Below are positions 47,800 through 60,292 of a DNA stretch of 64,000 nt, one piece after another (the first letter of the stretch is position 1; each line of letters opens with the position of its first letter). Below the pieces are notes generated by a model. It made no database searches and was not told the DNA's origin. It saw only the letters and a list, made by a program, of their open reading frames with translations. Where the stretch lies: the NCBI GenBank assembly GCA_015680685.1, contig MNCI01002704.1, positions 69,352 to 133,351 on the forward strand, read 5' to 3'. A program made the translations under genes and the position numbers. The stretch comes from Gnetum montanum. Lineage: Eukaryota; Streptophyta; Gnetopsida; Gnetales; Gnetaceae.

Positions 47800-48957
47800 A
47801 TAAGATCATACTATTCTTCTTCTATTTCTATTTGATCATCTTCATCCAACAAACTAGTATTGTCATTTGTGAGAGCCATATAGATGAGATGTGAATCTTT
47901 TGAAGTATCCTCCATCTCTTCTTCACTTTGCTCTACATCATTCCATCTTGGATAGAAGTTAGTCTTCTTCATGTCCACATTAGTCTTATCATTTCATTGT
48001 TACTTCCTATTGCTAGGACATTCAAAGGCCACTTGCCTTTTGCACAACATAACTAACATTCTATTGCAAAAACATCAAGATTAGAATTTGAAAATTTTTT
48101 ACCTCTATCCTTTTCTTTGGAGTTATATTGGTTGGGTCTTGATTGATTGGAGGCTTCTTCCCTTTCTTTCTAGAAGCCTTTGAACTCTTCTTAATAGAAG
48201 AGCTATTTCCTCTTTGTTGTTCGCCTCTTGCTAAATCGGCTTCTTTTCTTTGGATGCTAATTTTAAAGTAATGGGATTTTGTTTTATTTCCCCTTCACTT
48301 ATGAGTTTCATTTCATAGGCAATGAAAACAATTTGAAATTCTTCAAATTTTAAGAATAAAAAATCCCTAATTTCTTCCATAGTTGTAACCTTAAGTCTAA
48401 ATTCAAGTTGTAGTGTTCTAATCATTTTAATGATGACATTACTTTTAGGTAATCCTTTGCCTATATGCTTAATAACTACGACTAGATCGTTTTCCTTAGA
48501 AAAATAATCTTTTATCTTATCTCATCCCCTCATTTTAAGGTTGTCGTACTCATTTTACAAAACCAAGAGTTTGGATTGTTTAACTATGAAGTTTCCCTCA
48601 TAGATAGCTTTTAAGATTTTCCAAATCTCTTTCACTATTCTACTTTCAACTACTCTATTAAATTTAGACTTATTTAATGTATAATATAAAAAAATTTTTG
48701 CTTTAGAATTGTACATAAACTTATCTCTCTCTTCTGATGTCCACTTTCTCCATGGCTTGAGGCCTTCATTATAATGTCAACAAGTCATGTGCATCCTTCA
48801 AGGATGGATTCTCATACCTGAAAATCCAATGACTTGAAGAAGCCTTACATTTATTCCTTCTAGTAAGTAAAATCAAATCCATCAAACATTGGTAACTTTG
48901 TATAGGATGTCCCCTCGATAATTTACTCTTGAAAGTTGAAGCCAACTGTAACAGTAC
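47800..48957 (-). pseudogene. Copia-type gag (UBN2-like) of element E
   Basis: Minus strand from just inside the PBS: PMFDGFDFTY, then KWTSEERDKFMYNSKAKIF, FNRVVESRIVKEIW, KAIYEGNFIVKQSKL and MIRTLQLEFRLKVTTMEEI with FEEFQIVFIAYEMKL (48,425-48,231). These match the Copia gag (UBN2) layout closely. A decayed zinc knuckle (MLCKRQVAFECPSN) is near 48,020. A coiled-coil spacer (YDLMCNELLSI and KLKKEIKNKDQDVSLLNMK) runs to about 47,680. Protease and downstream pol were not found. Confidence 0.8.
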
Positions 48958-48960
48958 CAT

Positions 48961-48972
48961 GCTACGATACCA
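48961..48972 (-). other. Primer-binding site of element E
   Basis: The minus strand reads TGGTATCGTAGC against the usual initiator-Met complement TGGTATCAGAGC, two mismatches, positioned between the 5' LTR and gag. Confidence 0.7.
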
Positions 48973-49010
48973 CTTGAGGATAAAGAACTTAGAAGGGGTG
49001 CGAGGGAAGT

Positions 49011-49038
49011 NNNNNNNNNNNNNNNNNNNNNNNNNNNN
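49011..49038. other. Assembly gap (28 N)
   Basis: The gap falls at the LTR/PBS junction of element E, flanked by GC-rich 'cgcggggggctg'. The open frames spanning it on both strands are artefacts. Confidence 0.98.
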
Positions 49039-50030
49039 CGCGGGGGGCTGTTGGAGTGGCAGACGAATAAGTTCCCAATTTAAATTGTACCTACAACACA
49101 TAAAAAAATAATTTTATATGGACCAAAAATTTGGATATTTCCATAGTTAGAGGGTAGAATCTATGTGCATCTTTGAACTTTGTTTCTTAATCAAATGTGG
49201 TTTGAAGGGCACCATAGCTTATAAAAGATTTGAACTCCATACCAAAGTGTTTCATCACTGTGAAACCACACCCCACAACGACCCAACAACTCAATGTGGA
49301 TGCATTCTCAAGAAGCACATCAATCCCATGGAGAAATCAAGAAAAAGAAAAAGGTACAAGGAAAGAATGTAATTAGAATTACAAGTCCTTATTGTTGAAG
49401 CTTAATTCAACATACAATCAAGAAAATGATGTTACAATGAAGAACAAGAATACAAAGGCATAGATATGACAATGATTGCTTTGATGTGAATAGTTCTTGC
49501 ATAATTTTCAAGAATTTAGTATCTTCTTATAGCCTTGGAGTTTTTTAAAACTTCTCTAAATTTGTGCAATAGCTACCCAATGGCTAACATAGATGTCTCC
49601 TTCAAAGTTGGGACATCTACCTAAGATTGATCTATATTTAGAAGAGATGTCTCACTGGAAAATGGGATGTCTCCTATGGGACATCTCTGGGTAGATGTCT
49701 TCTCGAGAATACATACATCTACTATTTTAGGAGATGTCTCCTCAATTCTTGGGCTCTTGTTTTTGAGGCTTTCTCTCATCAATTTGTCTTCTTCTCAGTC
49801 CTTGGAGCATCTTCATTTACTTTATAGTCTTTGATTTTAGTCCATGCTCATTCATGCTCTCATCTTGGCTCATAAAGTCTTTACTTTATCATCTAGTTGT
49901 AGATCTTATTTCCCTTGAATCCTTAGTTCTCATGTGAAGTGCTTGTTTATGGACTATAAACACATCATCCATAATAATCACTCTATGTTCCTCATTTTCC
50001 ATAAGGTTTGGACATACCAAAAGGTCAACA
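49039..50030 (-). repeat. 5' LTR of element E
   Basis: Starts TGTTGACC on the minus strand at 50,030. Rich in AGATGTCT/AGACATCT words between 49,590 and 49,740. The low end is obscured by the gap. Confidence 0.7.
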
Positions 50031-51519
50031 TTAAGTGGTTTTAGAAAACTTGACCATTAGTTAGAAGCATGCATTCAAGCATTTGTAACATATCTTTCTA
50101 GCCCCATAGCCAATGCAAATATCATTAGAGGAGTACCTTCAAACATTGGTAACATGTCTTTTCATTGGTATCCCAAGAATTAGTTTTCTTTTGTTAATTA
50201 ATTAGTTTGTGACTATGCTTTCCTTACTAGAGAACTAACTTTAGGCATAGGTAACATCTTTTTCTAGTAACGTGATAAGTTTACACTTATCTAAGAACAT
50301 GCTTTCATTAAAATTAAAACATGAATAATGATATAAACACATGAAGTAGTAATACCCCTAGAAAAATTGCAAGAAATCAACAAGTTACCTTAATGTCATA
50401 TCATTTTCTATTTCCTCTTAATCCTTGCCCATTTCCTCAAGGCATAAAAATCATGAGTTAACTTTAGTTTTGATGAGAGAAGAACCATACAAATTTCATG
50501 ATGAAGATTTCTTATTTATATAAACTAAAGAAATAGATGGCGTGGTTTCATTATTTCAGACAAATGCTTATCCAATCATCTTGATAATATAGGATACTAT
50601 CCAAATAACAAAGTTGGCCTATATAAAAATAATAATTCTTATTAATGTAAAATGTAAAATCAAAATTAAAATAAAGGTTTGAAAATAAAATGAATTAAAA
50701 ACATTAAAATTATAAAAGAAAATAGAAAATTATTAGAAATAGAAAACATCTAAAGAATCGATAAAATTAAAAGAAAATGTAAAATACAAAGTTAAAAAAT
50801 CATGCCCTTACAAGATCTTAGGTTAGATGGGTATCTCCCTCATGACTAAGTTAAAATATGAAGATATGAAAAACATAATGGTCTTGGATATGGATTATAA
50901 TTTTTGTGAAGTTCTTAGCTACTACAAAATCTCTAAATGGTTTTTCCTATTACGTGTTGATTAAGATTAACTTATTAAGGAAATAAGGATGATAAATCTA
51001 AATGACATGTGAATGGAAAGTGGAGTGGATAATATAGGCTCTTTTCCACGATGTTTAGAATTTTGTTTGTTAAGGTATATGTATGGGGTTTTAATAAAGG
51101 ACCTTATCTTCTAGTTGAAATTCCACCTTTTGTATCTTAGCATCATGACACTTCTTATTTCTTAGAATTGTGACATTATTTGGTTTATGCCTTGTGCACT
51201 TTATTCATCATAAGAATTATTTGTTTGTTTGTTTGTTTTTCTTTGCATTTTAAGGTTCATGAGATGGTATTTTTATGTTAGAATGATGTTAAGATCAAGC
51301 TCATAAGCTATGTTGAGTGTACATAATTCTACTTGTATGGAAAGTTTTAGTAGCTTACTGTACACTAAGTCATAGGGAGAGTAGCCTATAGGGAGTTTTC
51401 AACTGAAGTGGTAGGTCCTTAAGATATCATTAAATTTTGTGCACTAGTCTCACCTATACCTACTAATGATCCTAGTAAGAATTCTTATGATTTCCCTATT
51501 TGATACTTTTTCTTGACTA
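50031..51519. other. AT-rich spacer between elements E and D
   Basis: No supported gene. A TTTG tetranucleotide run lies near 51,220-51,239. Part of it may be the 3' region of element D. Confidence 0.45.
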
Positions 51520-53640
51520 TTTTTTTTTGGGGATGATATGGTGTTGTTAGTTAAGGTTCCACCTCTAAATATTTCATTAGGTCTCTAAATTTAGCATCTG
51601 TAAAGTGAGTTTCATCATCAAAAATAAGTGCCCTATATATACTAAACCTATTTACCATACTTTCTTGAAAAAACATGGTTGTAATCATGGATGCACAATC
51701 TATTATTACTATAGCCTCTACTCATTATTTATAATAGTTGACTATAACGATGATGTAGGATTTCCCATTAAACATGGATGTGATGAGGTCCATAAAATTA
51801 ATTCCTCAAATATTAAAAGATTTTAATGGTTAGATTCATTATTAATGAGCCTTTAGCCTTGTAATTATTCCTCCATCTCTTTAGCATCACTCATAAGAGT
51901 TGTCAAATGTGCATCCCTAAAGATTATAGGCTAAAAGTATCCAACCATGAGGATTTTGATGGTCATTTTCATACTTGCATAGTGACCCTCACAAGAATCT
52001 TTGTATACATCCTAGAGAATTCTGATTTGGTCTTCATCGAGCATATACCATCGCACTAATCCTTCCATGTAGATCTTGTAGAGGTTATCCTATATCTTCA
52101 TATAATGCTGATTTGGTAAAGAAAGTATTACGTTTTCTTTCCATCCCATTAGAGAAGAACCTCTTATGTGAGTAAATATAAGAGAAATTCTAGATACCAT
52201 GATTTGGCTACATCTATTATGAAGATTGTTACATGTGTAAAAAGTATCTCATTAAGAAATTAATCAAAAATAGGTTCTACATTAGTCTTATTATTTCATA
52301 TTAATTGAGATAAATGATCTACAACAATGTTCTTAGTTCTCTTCCATTTAATCATTGTAAGATCAAACTGTTGTAATATCACCAACCACCATATGATATG
52401 GTGACTAATTAATGGCTTGCTTACTAAGAAGGGTATTGCATTGTGAGCTATAAAAACTAGATATCCAAGAACATAGTACTTGAATTTATAAAAGGCATAT
52501 ACTATAGTCATCAGTTCCTTCTTTGTTATGGAGTAGTTTAGTTGTGCACTTGCAATACTCCTACTTGTATAATGGATATAGTATGGTCATTTGTGATCAT
52601 CCAACTCTTTAATAGTAGCTCCCAACATGATGTTTGATGTAGTTATCATGATGTGAAATAGTTTATACCAATTGAAAACTTATAGAATTGAACTTTCTAG
52701 AAGTTTCTACTTTAGAAGTTAGAACACATGCTTACATTCCTTAGTAGATTTGAATAGTGTATCCTTCTTTGTTAAGTCTACTAGTCATTTACTAATCTGA
52801 AAGAAATTCTCAATAAATCTCTTGTAGTTTTATATATATCCAAGAAATAATGAAACATCTTTTATTATTTGTAACTACTATGTTATTTCTTGGATTACAT
52901 ACATCTTTTCTAGATCTACCTTGATCCTTTTCTTGAAACTTGGTGCCCTAGGACAATGTCCTTCTAGATGATCAAATAGCTTTTCTACTAGTTGTACTTG
53001 AGGTTTTTCTCCATATATTATTTTAAAACATTATCTAACTAGTCTATTGCTTACTTAAAGTATAACCCATAGGTGGATAATTCATCCATGAAGACCTCCA
53101 TATTGCTGCCTACATTTTTCTAAAATATAAAGGAAAAGTTATTATAAGCTTATGTATGCATTACACAAGTTGAATAGAATCTTTTTATATGCAAAAGTCT
53201 CTCAAGGACTTGTGAATATTATCTTAACCTAGTTTTTAAAAACTATTTAAATTTGATTATAATCACTATAGTCATTGAGAAAGATGTAATACTTATGGAT
53301 TATAATGGTGTCTAGCAATTTGTTTATAAATGATAATGGAAAATGATCCTTGAAGACTGCCATGTTCAATAGTCTAAAGTCAATGAAAATTTTCAACTAC
53401 CATCCTTTCTTAGCTACAATAACTAGAGAACTTACCCACTTACTATTTTCTATAAGATAGATGAATCCAATTATTAGGGGCTTCTCTATCTCCTTCTTGA
53501 CTACTTACTTTAGTTTAGAATTCAATCTTCTTTATGGTTATTTCTTAGGCTTGATGAAAGGATCTATGTAGATTCTATACTGGCATATGCATGGATCAAT
53601 GCCTACAATTTTATCATATGACTAGATAAATGCTATTGGT
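51520..53640 (-). pseudogene. Athila-type pol (RT, RNase H, integrase) of element D
   Basis: Sense order: FIQSYDKIVGIDPCIC-like start (stop at Gln), SKWVSSLVIVAKKGW, LKIFIDFRLLN, FKDHFPLSFINKLLD, YYIFLNDYSDYNQI, EVFMDELSTYGLYF (usual MDDFSVYG, so the YxDD second Asp reads Glu), KDIVLGHQVSRKG; RNase H VYAFYKFKYYVLGYLVFIAH and IVVDHLSQL (52,511-52,296); integrase zinc region SCEGHYASMKMTIKILMVGYF; core GINFMDLITSMFNGKSYI (first catalytic Asp read as Asn) and LIFDDETHFTDAKFRDLMKY. Gypsy, Athila lineage. The start is cut off by the LTR of element B. Confidence 0.85.
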
Positions 53641-53650
53641 CATCTATTAG

Positions 53651-55096
53651 AAACCTAAGGTAAAACTTCATTGTAAATGTGAAAATTCTAATCCATAAGA
53701 GGCAATATCACATATTTCATACTTTTGATGCTTAAAAATGCCTCACAAGTGGCCAAATCCTCATTTTCTAAGTGAAAAGAGTCACCTAGTATCTATATTT
53801 TGGATTGGGAAGGTCAAAAATGCCTTTTGGAATGCCAAAAATGGCAATTTGATGGGTTTTATGGGGCTATACACTTTTCTCTACTGGAAACACTAGTAGG
53901 TAATAAATCTCATCTGCCCCTAGCATGGAGGGATGTGAATCACCTACTCTCAGCACAGAGGCATCAAAACTAGCATGGAGGAGTGCAAGGAGAAGGATCT
54001 CACTAACCCCTAGCATAGAAGAATGGTAATACTCAAAATGGAAGGGTTTGACTTTCACCCTTAGCATTGATCTTTCATCCCTCCCAACATTGACACCTCC
54101 TCCCTAGCGTAGAAGCAACATGACCAAGATTTTAGCATCACATCAACTTTAGCAAGAACCCTAAAATGCTAACATGGAAGGTTGAAGGCCTAGCATGGAA
54201 GGTGCATCCCCATTACTATTTTTGGTAAATAAAATGGCCATGGGGGTATGAAACTTTCCATATATGGTAACCTCCTTAGAGTTTGGGTACCTACCCCCTA
54301 AATGTGGCAAAACTTTGTAGCAAGTTTTAGCCAATTTGCAACCCAATCTATTAGCCATTTGTAGCAAATTTGCAATCCAAATTATGACCAAGAACGTATA
54401 AAGCCAAAATCCAACACCATTTTAAGGTTTGGTGCTTTAGACATTTTTGAGAATTTGGCATTTTGGGCATTTAAGATCTCTTGCTACCTAGTAGAAATGC
54501 AGCTTCTTGGAACCTTCCAGCGTAGAACCATTATAGCCTTATTACCCTTGTTACCTCCTTTGGGATTTTTAAACCTTTGGTGTTAACATTGCTCCTCCTG
54601 GGATCTTCAAATCCCAACATGGAGAATTTTGGCAACCCTAATCCTTCACATTTCTTAACCCTAGTGATGATCAACATTATAAATTTTTGAGTGGTAGTAG
54701 ATAAGGTTGGATAACATTGGGAGTGGTTGAGCATATGGATTGTGAAGTGGATTTTATTGACTTCAATGTACTTGGAACCTCCATCCAAGTGAATCCCCTT
54801 TACTCTCCTATGGGCACTTTTGTAGACATTTCTAAGCTCCTTATTTATTCATTCAATAAAGTTGATAGTTACATTTCGTATGCAATTTGTATTCGTTATG
54901 AGTTTTCAAATGTACAATTTTTTTAAACATTTTTCACAATTCCATTTTGCATTCCCCTAAGTCTCTAGATGATTTACTAGATCATCTAGGATAACCTAAA
55001 TCCCATTCTTTTCAAAGGCCCTAGGGATTTGGTTTTGAGGATGTTTGTGGTTAAGAATCCTTGACTTTTTAGTGTCCAATATTCTTAGTTTCTATA
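53651..55096 (+). repeat. 5' LTR of element B
   Basis: Inverted relative to the A LTRs. Contains many CTAGCATGGA/TAGCATAGAAG words at 53,900-54,220, better preserved than in A. Ends a few bases before TGGTGCTAGAAGG. Start truncated at 'gaaacctaaggtaaaac'. Confidence 0.8.
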
Positions 55097-55103
55097 GTTT
55101 TCT

Positions 55104-55121
55104 TGGTGCTAGAAGGAGGGC
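55104..55121 (+). other. Primer-binding site of element B
   Basis: TGGTGCTAGAAGGAGGGC, seven bases after the LTR; the same type as in elements A and F. Confidence 0.75.
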
Positions 55122-55815
55122 ATACGCCTAATTTCTTCATTAAAATATACTCTTCCCATAGCCAATGTTGACTTGCAAGTTGCAAGTCTTATTTTTTTAC
55201 TAAAAACCTTTGTCTTTCAACCAAGATTAATGGTGTAACCCATCCCCCTATGCCCCAGAAACCTAGTGTGGATGTTACATGCATTTGGATGTTGGAATTT
55301 TCATAGTAGTTGTGAAATCCCAAGGCCAACATTGGTTTTTAGGTTCATTTTCATCCTCCTCTTGCCACCACATTTTCCCTAAAAAGTCAATGTTGGTGGT
55401 CTCAATAATCAAACCCCCATCCCCTTCATCCTTCTTGTGAAATTTGGCAACTCACCAAAACAATTTTATGGAATGTCCTAGGTTTCCATTTTGGTTGTCA
55501 AACATATCCCCCTTTACCAATTTTGGAATGGGAAGGTATGAGATCCTTCCATCTCATCCCCTTATTTTCACCCTACCACACCCAGCATGGAGGACACTCT
55601 AAAGCTAGTGTAGGTAAAGTTTGTTACAACCTTTTTAAATTTCTATTTTTGACAAAGAGATATACCCCATCTTACATCTCACTTACTATTTATAGTAAGT
55701 ACTTCATTTTCAGCCATTTTTCCTTCTTTGGACTATTTTTAAATTACACTTTCTGGAATTTATTTATACTTTTACCTTTTATAGCCATTTGCAAACCACT
55801 TTTGGCATAACAGTC
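55122..55815 (+). other. 5' leader of element B
   Basis: No supported coding frame. It shares leader landmarks with element A, including a 'caccctaccacacccagcatggagg' block near 55,570 and 'ttactatttatagtaagt' near 55,683. Confidence 0.5.
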
Positions 55816-58460
55816 ATGTCTTTCCCACAATTAACCAAATTGGCTCTCAAATATATCAACAATGGGTCTAATCAACAATATGTGAGGGTTTATGACCCAA
55901 GATATCCTATAGTGATTAAATGTAGATAGTCCCTAAGACTTAGAGGGGAAAGTATTGGATTCTTGGCAATAAATGAAGAGCAATATAACCTCATTTGCAC
56001 CAAGATCTCAGTTAGCATGCTAATTCCATGAGCAAAAGCAAAATCTAAGGGAATTTGAGCTCATCCATTGCAATGGGAAGGAGAATATTCCCTCCCCCTA
56101 TGACCAGATACCCCTTAATGACATCTATGGTAACATCTTAGTCCTTCTCATTGAGGTTGACAAAGGTAACTAGAAGGCTACCTCCAATGGACAACTAGAT
56201 GAGGAAGATGAATTTAGGGCAAAGTTTGAGCTTAAGAATATTTTAGGGGACTCTTCCAAGAAGGGACCCCCAAGGCCATACTGCTCACCTCTAGCCCCTT
56301 GGTCTCTTTCATTAGACATATCCCATCACCTTTGTCCCCACCATACTTGACCATGTTTGGATCCATGCTAGTCATCACCATGCACTAAGAACAATAAGTG
56401 TCATAATCAACCACCTACCATTTCTCCATGCAACTTGACACCCAACCTAGGTTAGTATGAACAAAGTTAGTAGTGTTTATTACCACTAATCTATTGACCA
56501 ATAAAGTGGGGCCCATAATGGAACCTCAAGCAACCTAGAAGTCACATACCCCCTTTGTTCTCTTTGTGGTCTAGATATTAATGTAAACATCTTTCTCCTT
56601 ATTTGGCCCATAGACCATAGCCATGATGCAACCTCTCCCCTTTATCTTACAGCTAATAGCTAGACCACAAGCCTCACAACAAATATCCTAGTCGTTTGTG
56701 CAAACCTTGTAGCCTATAGGGGCATCATAAGGCCTTGATCAGGCCTTCCAGTTGATCCAAGACCTAATGAATGATTTTAAGAGGCGTAAGACCTCTACTT
56801 CCCAAAGTCTCAAGATTATGGACTTTTACCAAGATGATCCAATCAATCCTATGATCCCACCCTTGACACTTCATCCTAGTGTTCCTATCCCTTAATTTAG
56901 TAAGTATAATGAAGAAGGTAATTTCAATGCTCTCCTTATAACCTTTTGATCCTAGTGCTTACTACTACAATCATGACTGCATACTATAATGAGAATATTT
57001 CCTATGTCCTTAACTAGAAAAGCACTTGATTGGTATTTTTTCCTACCCATAGGATCCATATCATAGTCCAATTCATTAATCACTTCAAGTACAACTTGAA
57101 GCCCAATACTATGCTTAACCAACTAATGAAGGTCAAGTAGGGAGCCCTTGAGCTAGTGCACAAGTTCATCCAAAGGTGGAACATTTTGCTAAATAATATA
57201 CCATGGCCTATAGTCAAAACCCACCTTTTGGATATATTCAAGTGGGAAGTTAATGATTTCATTAAATCCAAGCTATGCTATCTTGATCCATGAACACTTA
57301 GTCATGCATTCTTCTTGATCAAGAACATGAAGGATGCTATGGAAGCAATTCATGATCCACAATATGTGGCATACAAAAATCAACATACACTAAGGGACAA
57401 GAAGAGGAGTAAATAAAATAATGTGATTGTAGAAATAGTGACCAAAGAGACCAAAACCACTAAGTAGGGGGCCAATGAACAACCCATCAAAGGCCCATAC
57501 CAATAACTCAGATAATTGTCCATCAACCTCTGAGGCCATCACATAAACAATAATCAGACCCAACTTTGAAAGGAAGGACAAGTCTAAATATACTAGGCTA
57601 TGGTTAAAACCATCTAAGCTACTAGACCAAGTATTAAAAAGTGGATGTATTTAATACAAGAAAATGACCAAAGCTTCCCAAGTGAAGCATGATAGGCTAT
57701 GTGAAATAGGCAAGGATCCCACTCAAGGAAAAAAAGATGATTCAAAACTACCTAAATATTTTAAGTTAGACCACTTTTTCCACTATCACCAACTACCTAG
57801 TCATGACATAGAATTCTACATTGCATTGAAGGATGACTTGTAGAAGATGATAGATAGGAGAAAGCTTGTTCTAGATGCATCCAAAGCTATCTGACCATTA
57901 AACCAATCGATGTAGGTGTATAAGAACCAGTTGAATGCTAATAATGCTACATACATTATATTGGCATTCAACGTAGATGATAATTGGATACCCACGAGGG
58001 AACCATTACGATTCAAGTATCCCCTCATGATGAAAATGCTTCTTTAGCTTTCACTAGCTCAAGATTCCTCTTTTTCATGAGAGTAACATCATGAATGCTT
58101 CAATTTTCGTTAGGATGCACCACTACACTATAGCTCAACTAGTTGCAACAATTGAATAGAAGACTCCTATGGTGGCTAGAGCCACATCTTCTAATTTTAA
58201 CACAATTGAAAACAACCAAAAATCCTTAACCAAGAAAAGGAAGAAGCATAAGTAAAATCCTAATAACAAGGGTGACAAGAAGATTTAGGCACTAAAGGAA
58301 GTGGACCCACCAAAGCCCACTCTGATATCATCAATACCCATAACCTCCTCTCTCCAACTTACCTCAACCAGCAAATCATAAGGGGACCCCAAAACCCAAA
58401 GCTAAAAGAAAGAGGAGAGATCCCAACAGTAACAACCAAAGGCTAAAGTTCATATTTTGG
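55816..58460 (+). pseudogene. gag of element B
   Basis: Start MSFPQLTKLALKYINNGS at 55,816, then RVYDPRYPIVIKCR and EEQYNLICTKISVSML. Retrotrans_gag core about 56,860-57,280 (SKYNEEGNFNALL, KALDWYFFLPIGS, VQFINHFKYNLKPN, LVHKFIQRWNILLNNIPWP). The spacer reads VTKETKTTK as in A. The knuckle-like FHYHQLPSHDIEFY lies near 57,780, again with both Cys lost. Heavily broken by stops and shifts. Confidence 0.8.
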
Positions 58461-58769
58461 GGTGCATGGAGGAAGTAAAGCACCACTAAGGTGACAAGCC
58501 CATGGCCAATCAAAAAAACTTCCTCAATGCAATGAAATAGGTTAAATAGTTTCTAAAATAAAAGAATAAAAGTTTTATCCTATACAACTTGATCATGACT
58601 TCTACTACACATCATGAAGTGCTAGTCAAGATGTTGACCTCCATCCCCATTAGTGATGACATAATTACTAATGAGAAATCCATCCATCCATCCATGCAGT
58701 GATGATTCCTGCTTCATTGAGGGAGTATAAGTCAATGTAACTAGTATTTTATGATAGTGAAACCAAGGC

Positions 58770-59350
58770 TAATCCCTAAAATTGTGAGCTAACTGAAGCA
58801 TGTCTTTTCATAACCATGTTCATAGGACAATATAAGGTGAACAAGATGCATGTAGATGATGGAGCTACAACAAACGTCATCCCATGCATCATTGTTGAGA
58901 GGTTAGGCTTGATAGAGTAAATAAAACATACATAAATAGCTATTATCAAGTCCCTCAATGAATCAAGGGTTGCTGTCAAGGGATCTATCTCCTTATATTT
59001 TGTGGTAGTGGAGAAATTCCTGACTATAGTATATTTCTTAGTGGTTGAGGAGATGCCAAGAGTTAACCTTATCTTGGGAAGACCTTAGTTGGCTCAGTTA
59101 TGAGCTGTGTCCTTACCCATCCATTAAGAGAATCATCTTCCTTATGAGGAAGGTGAAATCATCATTCATGGTGATCATGTGGTGCCCTTGGTTATTAACA
59201 ACATGGACATAAAGTAGGGATCTAAAGTATAGTGTCAAGAAGAATCTCTGAGCCTCAAAATCCAACAACCTAAGAGAGAGGAGAAAGCCAATAATGACAA
59301 CAATGGGTAGTGGGATGCATTATGGGATGAACTTCCTCTTAACATCGTCA
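58770..59350 (+). pseudogene. Protease of element B
   Basis: MHVDDGATTNVIPCIIVERL (58,849 on) holds the retropepsin active site. Then VEKFLTIVYFLVVEEM, NLILGRP and LAQL. The downstream conserved tail 'gggatgcattatgggatgaac' (59,312) is shared with element A. Fewer stops than elsewhere in B. Confidence 0.85.
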
Positions 59351-59529
59351 GTGAATGGGATGGCTAATATAAACTTTTGTAGTGTAGAGCTTACACATTT
59401 CCTAATCTTTCAAAGATTAGGAAAAGTTTGCACAAGTGAAGTACACCTTGACCCTTCCACCTCATGCCCTTACAACCATATAACAATATGTACAAATAGG
59501 CATGTAGCCTAGATTTTCATTGTTGACCT

Positions 59530-60205
59530 ATTATGCCTTTTTGTGTACTTTATCTTATTCTTTTGTGCATGAAGCCTAAAATTTTACTTTCATTTTCATT
59601 TTCATTTATCTCTTTCTTTACTGTTGTACATGTTGTAAACATCAAAAGCCCTATAAAGATTTCAAAACTAGAAAATCCATAAAAATTTTAAAATGGAAAA
59701 AAATTACCAAAAATAAAAGTTTCCTTTTAACGAGGACCCACCATATCCTAAAGTTGCCAAAACCCAAGGCTTACCAAGGCCTAAAACTAGCAAAACTATG
59801 GCTTGCCAAGGTCTTAAACGAGTACCATAGTTTGCTAAGACTTTAGACTAGCACTAAAGATGTGGCCCACCATGGCTTAAAACTAGAATGTAATCCTTAT
59901 CCTATGGCCATTCATAATCTTATAGTCTAAGCATTTTCAACATAGCCAATGTAGCCATCAGTAGCATAGCCTCGCTTACAACATTTATAACCTTAAAATC
60001 TTAAAGTAGTAAAGCCATCAAAAACATATATACCCAAAATTAAAAGCAAAACTTAAAATTTAAAAAATTTAAAAATAGTGTATATAGGCATGGTGATATT
60101 ATGTGACATAAATATTAAAGCAATAAACCATAAGTGTCAAAATTCCTACAACTTAAGCATCAACCGATATGGGCCATGAAACATCCAACATAAAATAATC
60201 TAAAC
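59530..60205 (+). repeat. GGCC-word block and spacer of element B
   Basis: Collinear with 24,250-24,660 of element A. Repeats such as 'caaggcctaaaactagcaaaactatggcttgcc' (split here for length: CAAGGCCTAAAACTAGC, AAAACTATGGCTTGCC) lie at 59,760-59,880. Confidence 0.6.
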
Positions 60206-60292
60206 AAAAATCATCAAAAAAAGCTATCATATAATGCATCTAGTGGTGCCAAGAGAGCATTTATAGGGAGAGTAGGTGGTGTTTCATCATTA
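60206..60292 (-). pseudogene. Last exon of the antisense gene in element B
   Basis: On the minus strand the frame NNDETPPTLPINALLAPLDA aligns without gaps to EDDAPPSSRLDVPMASLDA at the end of the element A antisense gene, including PP and the LDA end. The A copy has a TGA directly after LDA where B reads on (LDALYD). The rest of the gene is cut off by element F. Confidence 0.55.

Larger units (their letters stand above)
37098..50030 (-). mobile_element. Element E: Copia-type LTR element, interrupted by element C
   Basis: The 5' LTR (50,030 down to about 49,040, starting TGTTGACC) and the truncated 3' LTR (37,691-37,098, starting TATTAACC) share sequence in the same orientation. A PPT (37,692-37,706) and an iMet-type PBS (48,961-48,972) lie in the right places. 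The interior has a UBN2-type gag and a plant-transposon-protein gene, but no RT, RNase H or integrase that I can find. Element C is nested at 38,617-45,590. The 3' LTR is cut at the gene fossil ending 37,097. Confidence 0.65.

Noticed and set aside
48769-49111. Open frames on both strands spanning 49,011-49,038
   Set aside because: They read through a run of N; the plus-strand one is empty of signal. The minus one overlaps the true gag in another frame.
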